This document shows, piece by piece, positions 44,676 to 56,800 of a stretch of DNA of 64,000 nucleotides. A program made the translations under genes and the position numbers. Within the stretch, counting starts at the first letter, position 1, and every line of letters begins with the position of its first letter. The notes beneath the pieces were generated by a model, which did no database searches, had not been told where the DNA came from, and was given only the letters and a program-made list of their open reading frames with translations. Where the stretch lies: the NCBI GenBank assembly GCA_002270565.1, contig NQMI01000168.1, forward strand, positions 3,573 through 67,572, in the 5' to 3' direction. The DNA is from Stenocarpella maydis. Lineage: Eukaryota > Ascomycota > Sordariomycetes > Diaporthales > Diaporthaceae.

Positions 44676-45751
44676 ATGACAGCCGCCCCAAAAACCGTGA
44701 GGGTCCCTCACCTCGGTGGCATCGACGTGGGCTACGCAATCTTAGGAGCCGGGCCTGCAGGTGTGTTGGACAACAGCAAACCTACTTGTGTGTTCATCAA
44801 TGCCTTGCACACAACAGTCGCGTTCTGGCGGCCACAGTTCGAAGACGAGGAGCTCAGGACTACGGCGAATCTCCTGGCCATAGAGCCTCTAGGTCATGGC
44901 GCCACATCTTGCTCAGCCGAGCATTTCACCTATTGGGATACGGCCACCATGGCTTTACAGGCTATGAGTGAGATCGGTGTTAGCAAAGCCTTTGCAATTG
45001 GGACAAGCCAAGGAGGATATATAGTCGCACTGATGGCTATTCTGGCCCCTGACAGAGTGAGCTGCCGGATTCCGATAATATCTGGCGCCAAAAGACTCCA
45101 TGAAAGCTAATGTCAAATTCGCACCAGATCCATGGAATTATACCAATTGGAACATCGATGGACTGTGAGTCAGAAGACTCGCGAAGAAAGGGGTCTTGGG
45201 ACGCCCACGCCGTCTGCTCGCCCTACTTGGACAGATGGTCCAGCAGCACCCCGACACCAGACTTCATCATTGATGAGGACTGGTGCAAGAACGTGCCAGC
45301 CTTGGCACATGGCGATGGTGGCACACCGGAGATGTTGCAATTCTGGTTTGACACCTGGAGAAAGCTCTATAGTGGTGACGAAGGACGCAAAAGGGCGAGG
45401 ACAACGGTCTTGTGCTTGGTCGAGAGAGATAAAATCCTCTCGAGGCTCTCAGATGTGAAATGTCCGGTCCATTGGTTGCATGTGAGTTTTCTCGGGTTTG
45501 CTTATTGATAGACACAACGCCGAGATGCATTCTTCCAAATCCCGTTCAACATCGCTGACGACCCATCGCTCCACAAGGGAACAAAGGATGCGATCTGGCC
45601 AGATACACTTGCTCGTGAGCAAATCAAGCTCTTCACTGCTTCACCGTCAAACACAGTCACGGTCCTTGACGGGGGCAGTCACTTCCTGAATGTGACACAC
45701 GCCAGTGAAGTAAATTCTATTCTGGTGGAGATGGTGAAGAGGCACTCCTGA
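44676..45751 (+). CDS. Alpha/beta hydrolase (AB hydrolase-1 type)
   Basis: Exons 44676-45056, 45128-45481 and 45512-45751 would give 324 residues. The start reads VPHLGGIDVGYAILG; the acid-loop region has AIEPLGHGATSC and the nucleophile elbow is AIGTSQGGYIVALMAI (serine in G-x-S-x-G). Exon 2 starts with HGIIPIGTSM after a 71-nt intron with a GCTAATG branch-like site. Exon 3 ends VTVLDGGSHFLNVTHASEVNSIL, with the likely catalytic histidine. The second intron (45482-45511) would be only 30 nt, too short for normal splicing, yet no other acceptor keeps the conserved C-terminus in frame; either a small deletion or an unusual intron. Substrate unknown. Confidence 0.75.
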
Positions 45752-47096
45752 ATCATGCTCCTGAAAGATTTGGTCTAGAATAAACCGTGAGTTTCGAGTT
45801 GCGGTATGGTTGGCAAGATACTTCCGGCGGATGAATGTCGGTTTTGTGACCTTGCAAGAAGCCTGGCCTCAAACACTTAAGCCATACCTCCAGGGCTTCC
45901 AAGGTTCTCAGATACCATACACTCAAGTGCTACCTAGGTATGGTGGATAAATGAGACCAGCTTGCTTCTAGCCGTACAACTGTTTGCCGGTGTAAGTTGA
46001 CCTTGGGCTATTCGTATCAGCGGATCCAGTCCACGCGCGGCTCAAAGTTTTTCTTAGGCTCGGCATAAGGCTATGACTATTTCCTTAGCAACTATTACAT
46101 TCTAAACCTATTGTTGTCAGTATTCTATTTATTATCTAATGCTGGGGTTTTAGGCATTCTTTTCAGTATACGAAGGGAGTGCCTGCCTGTTATCTGCTTT
46201 TAAGAGTATTGCCCGCGGATTAAGAACAAATCCAGCTAGGTGTGGTGGTCAGCACGAAACGATTGTTGTTGCTTGAAAGGTACAACAACCGGTACAACAG
46301 CTCACCAAACCAAAACGAGGGCGGCGGCAAGTACGAAAATTTTTCTGTCCAGGATAAGTACCGTGGTGGCAGGGTGGCAGCTCTTTATCTTGAGGAATTG
46401 GCTCGATTATCTTGTCCTAATTGCCTCCTGGATTCTGGAGCTAGGCGCTATTCCGCGACTGAGATTTTGAGGTGGGGCTACCTACCACAGCGGGTGGCCG
46501 TGGTCGACGAGCCGGTGGTATTAGTCATGGATACTGCTCAGAAAGATACCCTTGTTATTTAGCCTACCAAGGTACCTATTAAAGATCCAAATTTAATATC
46601 TTGTAATTACCTAGTTTTTCTAGCTCATGCTGAGGTCCTGAATACCTCCCTTCTTTTTAGCTATCCAGGAAGACTTACTACAAGGTACTCTTGGGAAGGA
46701 GTTAATAAAGAGTAAATATTACGTAGCTAGGAAGACCTTTAATAGACTAGAATTATTTAGAAGAAATTCTCTCCCAACGAAAATAATCGCTACTCAACCT
46801 CGATAAACAGCGTGCTAAAGCTTAATTGGTTTCGAAGAGGTCACCAGCGATTACCGATTCGCCAACGGTTGGGATTTGCTTTATTGTTAGCTAACCTGTA
46901 ACCCTTACTTTCTACCCTCAACTATTAAATAAGGCCTTGGCAGTTCGCTACGGTAGGTACAAATGTCTCAGGCACAGAGCGGTCCAAGGGACGAGGAATG
47001 GAACAGTTGGCCATCCAACTTTCCTATCCCTTGGCTCCAGTCTACAGATTGATCACACATCTCATAGATCAACGCCCGCATCATCCCAGAAAAGCC
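45752..47096. other. Intergenic region with AT-rich stretch
   Basis: A 106-codon frame at 46242-46562 contains a short C-x-x-C (LSCPNCLLD) but no recognised family. 46560-46900 is AT-rich and may be repeat-derived. No gene is called. Confidence 0.35.
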
Positions 47097-48287
47097 ATGG
47101 TCAAGATACGGAGCAAGAAGTGGACACTTACCGCCGTGGCCTTGCTGGCGATTATTTCCTATCACAATCTGCTGAGGATATATTACATGAGCGAGATCCA
47201 TCGTCCCCGAGCTCATAGCAGCCCCCTGTCGAGGAAGGAAGCAGAAGATTCGGGCTTCGCATACGTATTTTACGCGACCTCCAGCTCGTACGCCTGCTCT
47301 GCCCTCGTCAACATCCACAAGTTACGGAATTTGGGCAGCGCCGTGCCGATATATGCTCTCGTCTCCGAGAGAGTACCGCAGGATTATATCGACGCCTTCG
47401 CGGCCGCCGGCGTGACAGCACATGTAGAAGTGACGCCGAAGTTACCAGTAGCGCAAGGACACTACTACGAGGATTGTCTCCTGAAGCTGGTCGTCTTCAA
47501 AATGCACACCCTGGTGCCGGGCCTGAAACGAGTCCTCATTTTCGATAGTGATCAACTAATCCTGAAGATTTTCGATAACCTCTTCTCCGATATACCTCCA
47601 GTGGACCTGGCTGCGCCCCGGGCATACTGGCTGCGGCCCGAGGAGGCAGTCTTCTCAAGCGCGTTCATGTTGATCAACCTGAGTGACCGGCTATGGAACA
47701 AAGTCAGCGAGGCGTTTCCGAACGTCGATGATGACTTTGGAGACGTGGACCCCAAGATGGATATGGATATCATGAATGACGTACTGGGAGACACCGCGAC
47801 GGTCCTCAGTGGCGAATATGTGACGTTGAACAGCCACTGGGAGAACTGGGACCTGCCGAGCTGGTATCACCCAGAGGGAAGACATAATTACAGCCATGGT
47901 CAGTCAAACAACCTTGCGAAGGAGGCCACATTGCTGAGGCTCCCAAGGGCAACGGGAGCCGGACTCGCGGAAGGAGATACGGCGCCTGAAGCCACTGCAA
48001 AGCCCGACATGGAGCACCCGGAGGAGAGCGACATATATAAGCAGCTTTTCGACCTGTACGACGATGCACCAATAATTCACTTCACTGCTTTAGGGAAGCC
48101 CTGGACATACACTGCTGAGGATGCTGCGCTCCGTCGGAAAGGAGCTCATCCTGTATTCGCTCTGCAATTTGGTCATTGGAGGAGTGTTGCTGAAAAAGTA
48201 TGCCTTACTAGGCCTCCAACATCGGAAATGTCCGCACCAGTTAAAGAAGAAGAGAATTCCGGGGTACATCTGTTGAATTCAGTATAG
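47097..48287 (+). CDS. GT8-family glycosyltransferase (glycogenin-like, type II membrane)
   Basis: A single exon encodes 396 residues from the ATG at 47097. Residues 9-27 (WTLTAVALLAIISYHNLLR) form a signal anchor, as in Golgi type II transferases. The catalytic domain has FAYVFYATSSSYACSALVNIHKL, VPIYALVSERV, the metal-binding D-x-D in VLIFDSDQLILK, and YWLRPEEAVFSSAFMLIN, typical of GT8/glycogenin-fold enzymes in ascomycetes (some are called N-acetylglucosaminyltransferase in databases). The end contains PIIHFTALGKPW, the conserved late block. Likely transfers a sugar in protein or wall glycan synthesis in the Golgi; donor and acceptor unknown. An in-frame ATG at 46998 would add a poorly supported 33-residue leader. 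A possible donor GTATGC at 48198 could mark a small 3' intron. Confidence 0.9.
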   Translation: MVKIRSKKWTLTAVALLAIISYHNLLRIYYMSEIHRPRAHSSPLSRKEAEDSGFAYVFYATSSSYACSALVNIHKLRNLGSAVPIYALVSERVPQDYIDAFAAAGVTAHVEVTPKLPVAQGHYYEDCLLKLVVFKMHTLVPGLKRVLIFDSDQLILKIFDNLFSDIPPVDLAAPRAYWLRPEEAVFSSAFMLINLSDRLWNKVSEAFPNVDDDFGDVDPKMDMDIMNDVLGDTATVLSGEYVTLNSHWENWDLPSWYHPEGRHNYSHGQSNNLAKEATLLRLPRATGAGLAEGDTAPEATAKPDMEHPEESDIYKQLFDLYDDAPIIHFTALGKPWTYTAEDAALRRKGAHPVFALQFGHWRSVAEKVCLTRPPTSEMSAPVKEEENSGVHLLNSV

Positions 48288-48669
48288 GATGCCCTCGATG
48301 TTTCGCAGCTACCATGGAGAATCCAGAAGCTAGCCTCAAAACCAGCTGCCATGATTCTAGGCGTGGCATTCAAATAGAGCAACCTGACTGATTCTGTGCT
48401 GTAGCAATAGAGAGAAGTGCTCGTTTGTATACACAATGGAGCACCACAATAGTGGGCCCCGGCAAGCCCCTGACTACTGAGTCCAGCATTTCCTATGAGC
48501 ATTATCACAGCCGGATTGAGGTACAATTTCTGATAACTGCGTGGGTGTCTCTTGGTGGACAATATCCAGAATAAACGTTCGAAATGGCGGCATCTCAGCA
48601 TGGTTCCACTTTCCACCAGGTTTGACCGAAGCCCTCGCAACTTCAGGCGCCTTGTTCAATCCCAAAAAT
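48288..48669. other. Convergent 3' region
   Basis: It lies between the GT8 gene (plus) and the methyltransferase (minus); nothing else is seen. Confidence 0.45.
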
Positions 48670-49656
48670 TTACTTCTTTCTAGCTAAAACCACCGCGACA
48701 GGAAGAACCAAATGGACTGTACCACCACCCTCATGCGCCGCAGCTTCAAGCTCTTTCCATTCCTCGCTCTGCCAGTCTTTATCGCCATACTGCAAGAGCA
48801 GAGACTCCAGCATGTACCTGATTCTCCCTATGGTGCAGTTTTTTATAGCCCATCCGTCCAAGTCGCACCTCCATTCCAAGTTGTCATAGTCAGGGTCAAC
48901 CCTGGATATCCCCTCCCGTCCCCTCCCTTCCGGCAAGCGCCCCACGGTGGGCCACTCGGCCTGCCCATCATGCACATTTATGAATATCCTCCTGACGTCA
49001 TGCCACAAGTCCTTGTCGAAGGGCACAAAGTTCAGGCCTAGCCAGACGTGCGGAAATTTCGCGCGCCCTACGACTGTTTGTATCCTCTCGTCTCGGATGC
49101 GCCGGAAATGCATCTTGACGAAAGCCTTCCATGCCGCGTCAGCGCGCTCATTGTTGTGTATGCGGGCGGTCACCATGCCGTAGAACACGGATGCCACCGT
49201 CCCACCCGGCCGGAGACTTGCGTGAATGCTGCCCATGGCCTTTTCGATGTCTGTATAGTGGAGGCACTCGCAGGCGAAGACCATGTCGAGAGACCCGGGC
49301 TCGAGGAAGCAGTCTTCTCCCCTCTTCTGGTGGAACGAGAGCTTGGTACCTGGGTAGTCACCCGGCCTCAGTGAATCCTGCGCCGTTTTGATGTTGGTTT
49401 CGGAAGGATCGGATAGGATCATATGTTTGATGGGCTTCCCCCTTGCGTGTGAAGCGGCCAGGAGACCTGCCCCAGCGATGCCGCAACCAGTCCCAATTTC
49501 GTGTGCTGTGTCTAATGGGCCCTGGTGATATTCGATCCATTCATGCCACAAGCCGTCAGGGTAAGGCGGCCGGCCCTGCAAATAATGCTCCCAAGCATCC
49601 TTTTGGAGCGCGAAAGGAATGAACTCTGGCTCTTGTGTGACTGCACTAGTGGACAT
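48670..49656 (-). CDS. Class I SAM-dependent methyltransferase
   Basis: A single exon of 328 residues. Motif I is AHEIGTGCGIAGAGLLA near residue 50, the acidic end of strand 2 is ILSDPSETN, motif III/IV is SLDMVFACECLHYTD, and motif post-IV is ASLRPGGTVASVFYG, the order of a Rossmann-fold methyltransferase (methyltransf_11/25 type). The N-terminus FALQKDAWEHYLQGRPPYPDGLWHEW resembles fungal members annotated near trans-aconitate or UbiE-like methyltransferases. The C-terminal half has tryptophan-rich segments (AEWPTVGRLPEG, WRCDLDGWAIKN). Cytosolic; the substrate is not inferable. Start chosen at MSTSAVTQEPEF rather than at 49755 because the longer version adds an unrelated segment. Confidence 0.92.
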   Translation of the reverse strand: MSTSAVTQEPEFIPFALQKDAWEHYLQGRPPYPDGLWHEWIEYHQGPLDTAHEIGTGCGIAGAGLLAASHARGKPIKHMILSDPSETNIKTAQDSLRPGDYPGTKLSFHQKRGEDCFLEPGSLDMVFACECLHYTDIEKAMGSIHASLRPGGTVASVFYGMVTARIHNNERADAAWKAFVKMHFRRIRDERIQTVVGRAKFPHVWLGLNFVPFDKDLWHDVRRIFINVHDGQAEWPTVGRLPEGRGREGISRVDPDYDNLEWRCDLDGWAIKNCTIGRIRYMLESLLLQYGDKDWQSEEWKELEAAAHEGGGTVHLVLPVAVVLARKK

Positions 49657-51172
49657 GTTGTTGTCAAAGATAGACGGAAAACAAGCAGAAGTCCACAGAG
49701 CAGGTGAAGTTGTGTATAAAGTAATTATACTATAGTGTGTTTCTCGTGCAGCCAAGTCTTGTTATACCATAGAGCCCCAGACCTCCTTTATATCCATCCG
49801 CCTGTACTCTGTGCCAGCCCAGATCTGGAATCCGCCTTAATGCTATCCAAGAAACCACGCATCAAGCTTCCAGGCTACCCGAACTGTAGGATCGGGGCCG
49901 TTATGGGCCAGGAGCTAACCACCCGGCAGGGTTCCCAAGGCTGAGCCCATGATGCGATTCGATGGAAGCTTCGCCTCCGCCAGAGGTTGAATTTTATTGT
50001 ATGGTTTCTAGTGTACTGGCAGTCTTGGCCAACTGGTAGCACATGCGACTTTGCGGGGTGATATCTGAAAGTTTATATTTAAAGTTTGGGGTCCCTGAGG
50101 AGGTATCGGGAATAAAGTTTTGGAGTGCAGCGGGCCAATGTTGATCGTCTGCTGGCTGATCGTGGGATTTGTGTGCTCAACTGCGACGTGGCTGCTGGGG
50201 TATGCCTTACTACGCGTCGTTCCTGTCCGGAATCTACTACTGGCCGGCGAAGCTGCCGGTCGTGTTCCTCGAAAGAGTCGTGCCTGCTGGGGAGTGGACA
50301 ACAACAAGAGACCTGGTCGGGTGGCTCCCAACTGGCAGTTGGTAGATGACTACCTACGCAAAAGGGTGACACATCTGTCGAGCCTGACCCTCGTCCAACC
50401 TGAGAAGTGGTTCAGCGCCCACCATGTGTCGCTGCATAATAGCAACATGGCCATCTCGGAGATTACAATGTTCTGTTGCCCCAGTAGAGGTGTTGGGTGT
50501 TAGACCTTGCCTCTTGAACCGAGTCGGTTGCCATCGTTCTTAAATCGCAACCGGCTGTCCCTGACAAATGGAAAAGGCGACTTGGCGACGCCTAGCAGGC
50601 ATGATGGGATGCAGTCCATGAGCCCTTGGAGCATTTGAAGCCATGGTGTTGAATCCTATCGACTGTTCTTGTTAGTTCGGCCGCACCTCCCCCGAGCACT
50701 GTTGAGGAAGCCAGGGTTCGGGTTGCTTGCTGCAACTTGGGTGATGGCCACCCAAGTTGCGAACTCGCGGCTGCCCAACTTGGCCCTGATTAGCTGAATT
50801 GCCCAGCATTTTGGGCTTGTTCACCCCGGCGGCATGACAGCTGCAGACCGCTATTTGCACTACTGCAGCAAAATGATACGACACGACAGCAGGCATGGCA
50901 GTTACACAGGTAGGTAGGTACTTACTTAGACTGGGCTAGGGCGGACGCGCAGGCGACCCGGTCCGGCCCACGCCTGCCGTGACCCCCGGTGCCGCACCGC
51001 ATCCGTTGTGTGGACGGGACATGTACATCATAAACACATCAGGCGTCCTCTCACGGATACACTCTTTTCTTCTTCTTCTTCATCTTCTTCTTCTTCTCCT
51101 CTTCTTTCCTCTCACTTAGTGGACTTTCACGAGCCATATTCTCGCCTTCCACCATAGTTAGATGAGGTGATA
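49657..51172. other. Intergenic region upstream of the beta-glucosidase
   Basis: It holds the methyltransferase promoter (left) and the GH3 promoter (right). No gene supported; a 127-codon frame at 50120-50503 has no recognised domain. Confidence 0.4.
51061..51118 (+). promoter_or_regulatory. Pyrimidine-rich CTT tract upstream of GH3 start
   Basis: A strand-biased run of CTT/TTC repeats lies 55-112 bp before the ATG at 51173. CT-rich tracts just upstream of starts are frequent in filamentous-fungus promoters and 5' UTRs and often accompany high expression; the role here is inference. Confidence 0.5.
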
Positions 51173-53831
51173 ATGCAGCTGACGCTCACGCATCTCGTGC
51201 CACTGCTGGCGCTGGGCCGTGCAACCGGCGCCCGAGCTCTCTCAGATGCCGACTTTTATGGCCAGTCGCCGCCTGTCTACCCGGCCCGTAGGTTCAAACG
51301 CCATGCCTTCCTCCCCTTCATGTGCGCGGCTGACCTGGTCTCCCCCCCCCCTCCCTCACAGCCCATGCCAGAGGCCTCGGAAGCTGGGCGTCTGCCTTCA
51401 GCGCCGCCGAGGACCTGGTGAGGCAGATGACGCTGGAGGAGAAGCTCAATGTCACGGCCGGTCACGCCAACCCCGCCAACACGTGCAGCGGCAACACGGG
51501 CAGCGTGCCGCGCCTCGGGTGGCCAGGCCTGTGCCTCCAGGACGCTGGCAACGGCGTGAGGGCCGCCGACCTGACCAATTCGTACCCGAGCGGCATCCAC
51601 GTCGGCGCCAGCTGGGACAGGAGCCTGACGTACAGGCGAGGGCTCGAGATGGGCAAGGAATTCCGCATCAAGGGAGCCAATGTCGCCCTGGGGCCCGTCG
51701 CGGGTCCGCTGGGCCGCACCGCCCTCGGGGGCCGCAATTGGGAGGGCTTCGCTGTCGACCCGTACCTGTCCGGGGTTCTCACTGCCGAGACAGTCAAGGG
51801 CATCCAGGACGCGGGGGTCATCGCGAACCTAAAGCACCTCATCGCGAACGAGCAGGAGACCTGGCGCAGGCCGTACAACGACACGGAGGCCGCGTCATCC
51901 AACATCGACGACAAGACCATGCATGAGCTGTATCTGTGGCCGTTCGTGGACGGTGTGCGCTCTGGTGCCGCCGCGTCGGTCATGTGCTCGTATAATCGAG
52001 TCAACAACTCGTACGGCTGTCAAAACAGCAAGCTGATGAACGGCCTCCTGAAGACGGAGCTCGGATTCCAGGGCTTTGTCGTCTCGGATTGGAATGCCAG
52101 GACAGGTGGTATAGCTGGGCCTCTCGCTGGGCTCGACATGATTATGCCTAACGGAACTGGTTGGGCTGCCGATCTGGCCGAATCAGTCAAGAACGGCTCC
52201 GTCACGGAGGAAAGGATCGACGATATGGCCCACAGGTGAGCAGATGCCTCACTCGCATACCCTCGTTGTGTTTTGGTATGTGCTTAACCCAAAAACACTC
52301 GAACAGGATCCTCGCGGCTTGGTATCTGCTGGGCCAGAATGACACGACCTTCCCTAGTCCCGGTGCGGGCATACAGAACCTCAGCCTACCACATGAGCTT
52401 ATTGACGCCCGCAGCACCGATGCGAGCCCAACTCTTCTCGAAGGGGCCGCTGCGGGACATGTGCTAGTCAAGAACGTGAATAATGCTTTACCACTACAGA
52501 ATCCAAGGATGCTGTCTATTTTCGGCTACGACGCCCAAGCGCCGCCAACCAAGAACATTGACAAGCTGTTTGAGCTCGGGTACCAGTCGCAGCCCGAAAT
52601 GGCAGATGCGGCCCTGGGATTCGAGGCGCACTTTTCGCAGCGAGCTTACGATGGTGTCATATTCGCGGGTGGCCGAAGCGGTTCGAATGGGCCGTCGTAC
52701 ATCGATTCTGTAAGTATCTGCAATGAGTTGTTAGCCTTGTGCTTTTGGATTCCAGGGACTATACTGACTAGGTATAAATAAGCCCTTTAGCGCCTTGACA
52801 CGGCTTGCCAAGGAGAATGGAGCTTACCTCAATTGGGACCTGCGATCCGGCGATCCTCTCGTCAACCCTATGTCCGATGCATGCCTAGTCTTTATCAACG
52901 CCATGGCCACAGAGGGCTGGGATCGGGACGGCTTGCATGACGACTTCAGCGACGGACTGGTACTGAATGTCGCATCCAAATGCGCGAACACCATCGTTGT
53001 CGTCCACGCCGCCGGCATCCGGCTGGTAGACCAGTGGATCGAGCACCCGAACGTGACGGCCACCATCATTGCGCATCTCCCCGGCCAGGATATCGGCGAG
53101 TCCCTTGTCAGCCTGCTGTACGGCCAGATCTCTCCGTCTGGGAAGCTTCCGTACACCCTCGCTCGCAACGAGAGCGACTACGGGAACCTGTACGAGCCAT
53201 GTAAACCCACGTCTGGAGATGACCACTTCCCGCAGTGCAACTACACTGAGGGGGTCTACATTGACTACCGTAAGCATGATTCTTCTTTTCTCGTCGTCCC
53301 CAATCTGTCATACCTCGAAATGTATCCGTGGGACCAGAAAGCATTATCTTGGGACCCATAGCAGGTGACTAACACGAGAAAGGCCACTTCGACGCCAACA
53401 ATATCGAGCCTCGCTTCGAGTTCGGCTTCGGTCTGAGCTACACCACGTTCGAATACTCAGGTGGTTCTGTCCAGCCGGCACCGTCCCAGAGCATCAGCCT
53501 CTCGCAGCGCGTGATCAAAAGTGATTCGATATGGGACAGCACGGCCATCGTGACCGCCACGATTACCAACACCGGCACCGTCGCTGCCGAGGAGGTGGCC
53601 CAGCTGTACGTCGGCATCCCGGGCGGGCCGGCAAAGCAGCTCCGCGGCTTCGACAAGGTCAAGCTCGCGCCCGGGGAGCAGGCCGAGGTTTCCTTCGAGC
53701 TGGCGAGGCGCGACCTCAGCGTCTGGGACGTGGGCTCGCAGGGCTGGGTCCTGCAGCCTGGGAGCTACGACGTGTATGTGGGCTCGAGCAGCAGGGACAT
53801 TCGCTGGAAGGGCCTGTATGAGATTCGATGA
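51173..53831 (+). CDS. GH3 beta-glucosidase (secreted)
   Basis: Five exons (51173-51287, 51362-52235, 52307-52709, 52783-53269, 53383-53831) give 775 residues with compatible phases. A signal peptide (MQLTLTHLVPLLALGRATGA) is followed by the GH3 barrel: MTLEEKLNVTAG, GLCLQDAGNGVR, GANVALGPVAGPLGR, GRNWEGFAVDPYLSG, KHLIANEQE and the nucleophile block GFQGFVVSDWNA (Asp). The second domain has LLEGAAAGHVLVKNVNNALPL and VHAAGIRLVDQWIEHPNVTATI; the fibronectin-III-like end has RFEFGFGLSYTTFEYS and GFDKVKLAPGEQAEVSFEL. It hydrolyses cello-oligosaccharides or related beta-glucosides outside the cell and would complement the AA9 LPMO. Two acceptors are AAG rather than CAG/TAG (52782, 53382), both needed to keep conserved blocks. 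Confidence 0.95.
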
Positions 53832-56800
53832 TGGTCGTAGTTTTCTGATCGCGATGGAGGGATTGAGAGGGACACTAAGCGAGCTTGATGCTATCGGGTC
53901 ATCAGTTGTGTTGGTATTATTCTAAAGTTCCCGGGCTATTGTCATGGACCTCGAGCGGCTTCTCCCTCTTCCATCCTACTTAGTAGATACTTCTAGAAGT
54001 CATTAGTGATACACCATAATGCTTGAAGCGTTCAAATTATTTTCATTAATTTGTAATAGATTCTTGAAGGGGCTCGATGCTGTGGTCTCGAGGTTCTGTA
54101 GTCTCTGGGAGTAGCTTCGCCTGACTTGATGACATCGGGTGCCGGCAACTTTCACTGTTGCTCCTGTCATCTAGAGCGCGGAGGTTGGATAACTGAACAA
54201 TGATAATCTCTTGAGATGTCCTGCTCAAGCTTCTCGTTTCCGAATAGGCACAGGCGTGGAGTGCTCGTTGAGTTCAGTGTTGGCCGAGCAATATTGGAAG
54301 CCGGCTAGCGCTATTATCGAGCACTCAGGGACCGCGGAGCATGGAGAAAATTGCAGGCTGGTACGGTCCTAGTGAACTCCCTCCCTCTCTCTGTGTGTGT
54401 GTGTGCCATTGTCAGAAATGACCAGATCGTCCCCTGCCCACCGCGGCAAGGCAAGGGGGCGGGGTCTGATTCACGGCGCCCTCTTCTCCCGTTGGTTCCT
54501 TGAAGGGGGATTTTTATCTGGCCGGGACTTGTGTGTCAAAATCCTCCCCGGGGCCCGCCCGCCCTGGCGAATCGTCAGGTTGCCCAAGCGCAAAATTCCC
54601 CATTGGGCTCGCGAATGCGGCCGGACGGAACCTTGAGCATTGATGCCCAGCAGGAGATACCCCCCCCCCNTTCTTGTTCCGCACTCGCCCTCCTCGGTGG
54701 GAGATTTTCTTCTTTCTCTTCTGTCTCTGTCTCTCGGACTCGGGAGGCATTGATCACCTACCTAAGTAGGTACCTAGCTATGTAAGTATCTGGGGCATTG
54801 CTGGCAGGCACACCAGTTTCCAACAACCCTGCGTCAATACTCGATTACATTAGTAATTTAGGTATAAGCGATTAAGTATTATAGTAGCAAATGGGTCGGA
54901 TTGATTGTTGTTGGTTGTTGGTTCTGTGGCGCTGTCTGGGGTATGGGGGCGCCTATTTGAAGTGCTACGACCTCTGCAGGTTGTAGTTGCCAAAACAAAG
55001 ACACTTGGTATAACCCATAAGACCCAGCATCTAACATGAGTACGATTCCACTATCCGACTCCCAGGAAGAGTCCAAGCAAAAACCGCCCATCCACATGCA
55101 ACATAGTGTACATTTCAAGGTATCCAGAGAGTCACTGCGGGTCATTCGAGTCAGCATATGTTATACCGATACAAGGGGGGATTCAGGCCAATGAGGCGCG
55201 GAGAGCAGAGCGGACCGGACACGGCGTCACGAGGCGTGCGAGAATCCAACATTCGCAGCCCGTGCAGAAAGTCAGAGTAAGAGACTGAACCGCTGCTTGA
55301 AACCAGATCTCGGACGTGTCTTGAGGCTTATCAGCATCTAGATCTCTGCCCTACATCGGGAGAAAGTCATAGGAAAGGCTCCTACCAGATTCGGATCACG
55401 CATCAGGGGGAGAGGACAGCCGATGATAGCTCATCTGGGGCCCCTCTTCTGGTACGGAGTACATAGTTTCGTATCACCACCCCTCAGGACAGAGCCCGCA
55501 ATTAGTGACGACACCATGACTGGAGAAAGCTCGGCTTTTGAGACGCCCATGTGAATTTTATGATGGAGAAGTCATTTGCAGTGTTAAAGAGGTCGACTTT
55601 ATTCCGCCGTCACCTAACGGTCGAGGCCTGTCGGAGAATACACAGACATACAGGCATACTCACAGCATCTCGGCAGTGCCGAAAACTTGGTGGCAATTCC
55701 AGACACCTCACTTGGTCTGGGGGAGGGAAGGAAGGGGACCATCTGCGTTGACTGCAGACCTGTGTAGGAACTGGCGAGACTGGCAGGCTGAGCTGTCGAC
55801 CTCATGCGGGTTCCTGGGCAAGAAGCAGGGAAGTTTTGCTGTGCGTATGCAGACTGCCTCCGGGCTGCCAGGCCTCCAGGCTTTGCCCAGAACAGGAGAC
55901 CCCAGAAGGTGGGAACGCCTACAAGGACCCGTCAAAAGGGCATCTACAGGGTACTGACTAGTCCCACCGAGAACATCTGTCAGATGCGGTGGGGCCCTCC
56001 CGGGCGGCGACATTGAAATGCTGGAAATCGTGATGCTAGATGGTCCAGGCGTATTCTCCCCCGCAGGAAGGGGGCGACACACGAGACGGTGGGAGATTAT
56101 ATAGGCTTTTGCTTGTCCTGCTGCCCTCGCCTTGTGCGCCGTCATCGAAGATCGAGCAAATGACCCGACTGTCTGTCGATGCCAGCCTGTGGAGGGAAAG
56201 AATACCCACTGGGGGTTGACCATTAAAACCCTGAGCCACCTCGCATTGTCCTATCACATCTTCCGGACGAGTTCCGCCAATCAGGATTTCCGGACACATC
56301 GCCGCCTAGGTCTGGCAGGCGATTGGCGACGCGTCCTGATTCAGTAATTATTGCTACAAAAGTACAAAAATACTTGTTCTGTTCCCCGGGAACAAGAGAG
56401 GAAATGGGACGCGAATATATCCAAGATATCTGCTGATTTTCTCGCGTCTACCTAGACTGGTGGACAGGGCTGCCATCGACCGTCTAGCGTGCATACAGTA
56501 CTTCCACACTTCCACAGCTATCAACCTCTTGCAGGCGCGCTGGGGCGGCGATGAGCCCGGGATTCGCCGGCCACTACTACGGCAGTCAACTGTCAGTCCA
56601 GCCTTGGAAGTCAGTCCCCTTCGGACCCTGGACAATTTCTAGAATTGTGTCTTCAACACTGGTGTCACGCAAGAAGAGGTGGGGGGGGGGGGATGACTTT
56701 TCCCACAGCTACATTTTTTTTTGAGAGTCCTGCTGAGCTGAATTGTCTCGGTCGCATTGAAGGTGACCGGCTCTCTTTGGAACGGTAGTCGATCCTATCT

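Noticed and set aside
50020..50090. tRNA-like TTGGCCAACTGGTAGCAC
   Set aside because: No B box or acceptor pairing; probably chance.
10484..53831. A secondary-metabolite gene cluster
   Set aside because: SDR, methyltransferase, hydrolase, MFS and peroxygenase genes are present but spread over 40 kb among unrelated genes, with no backbone synthase.
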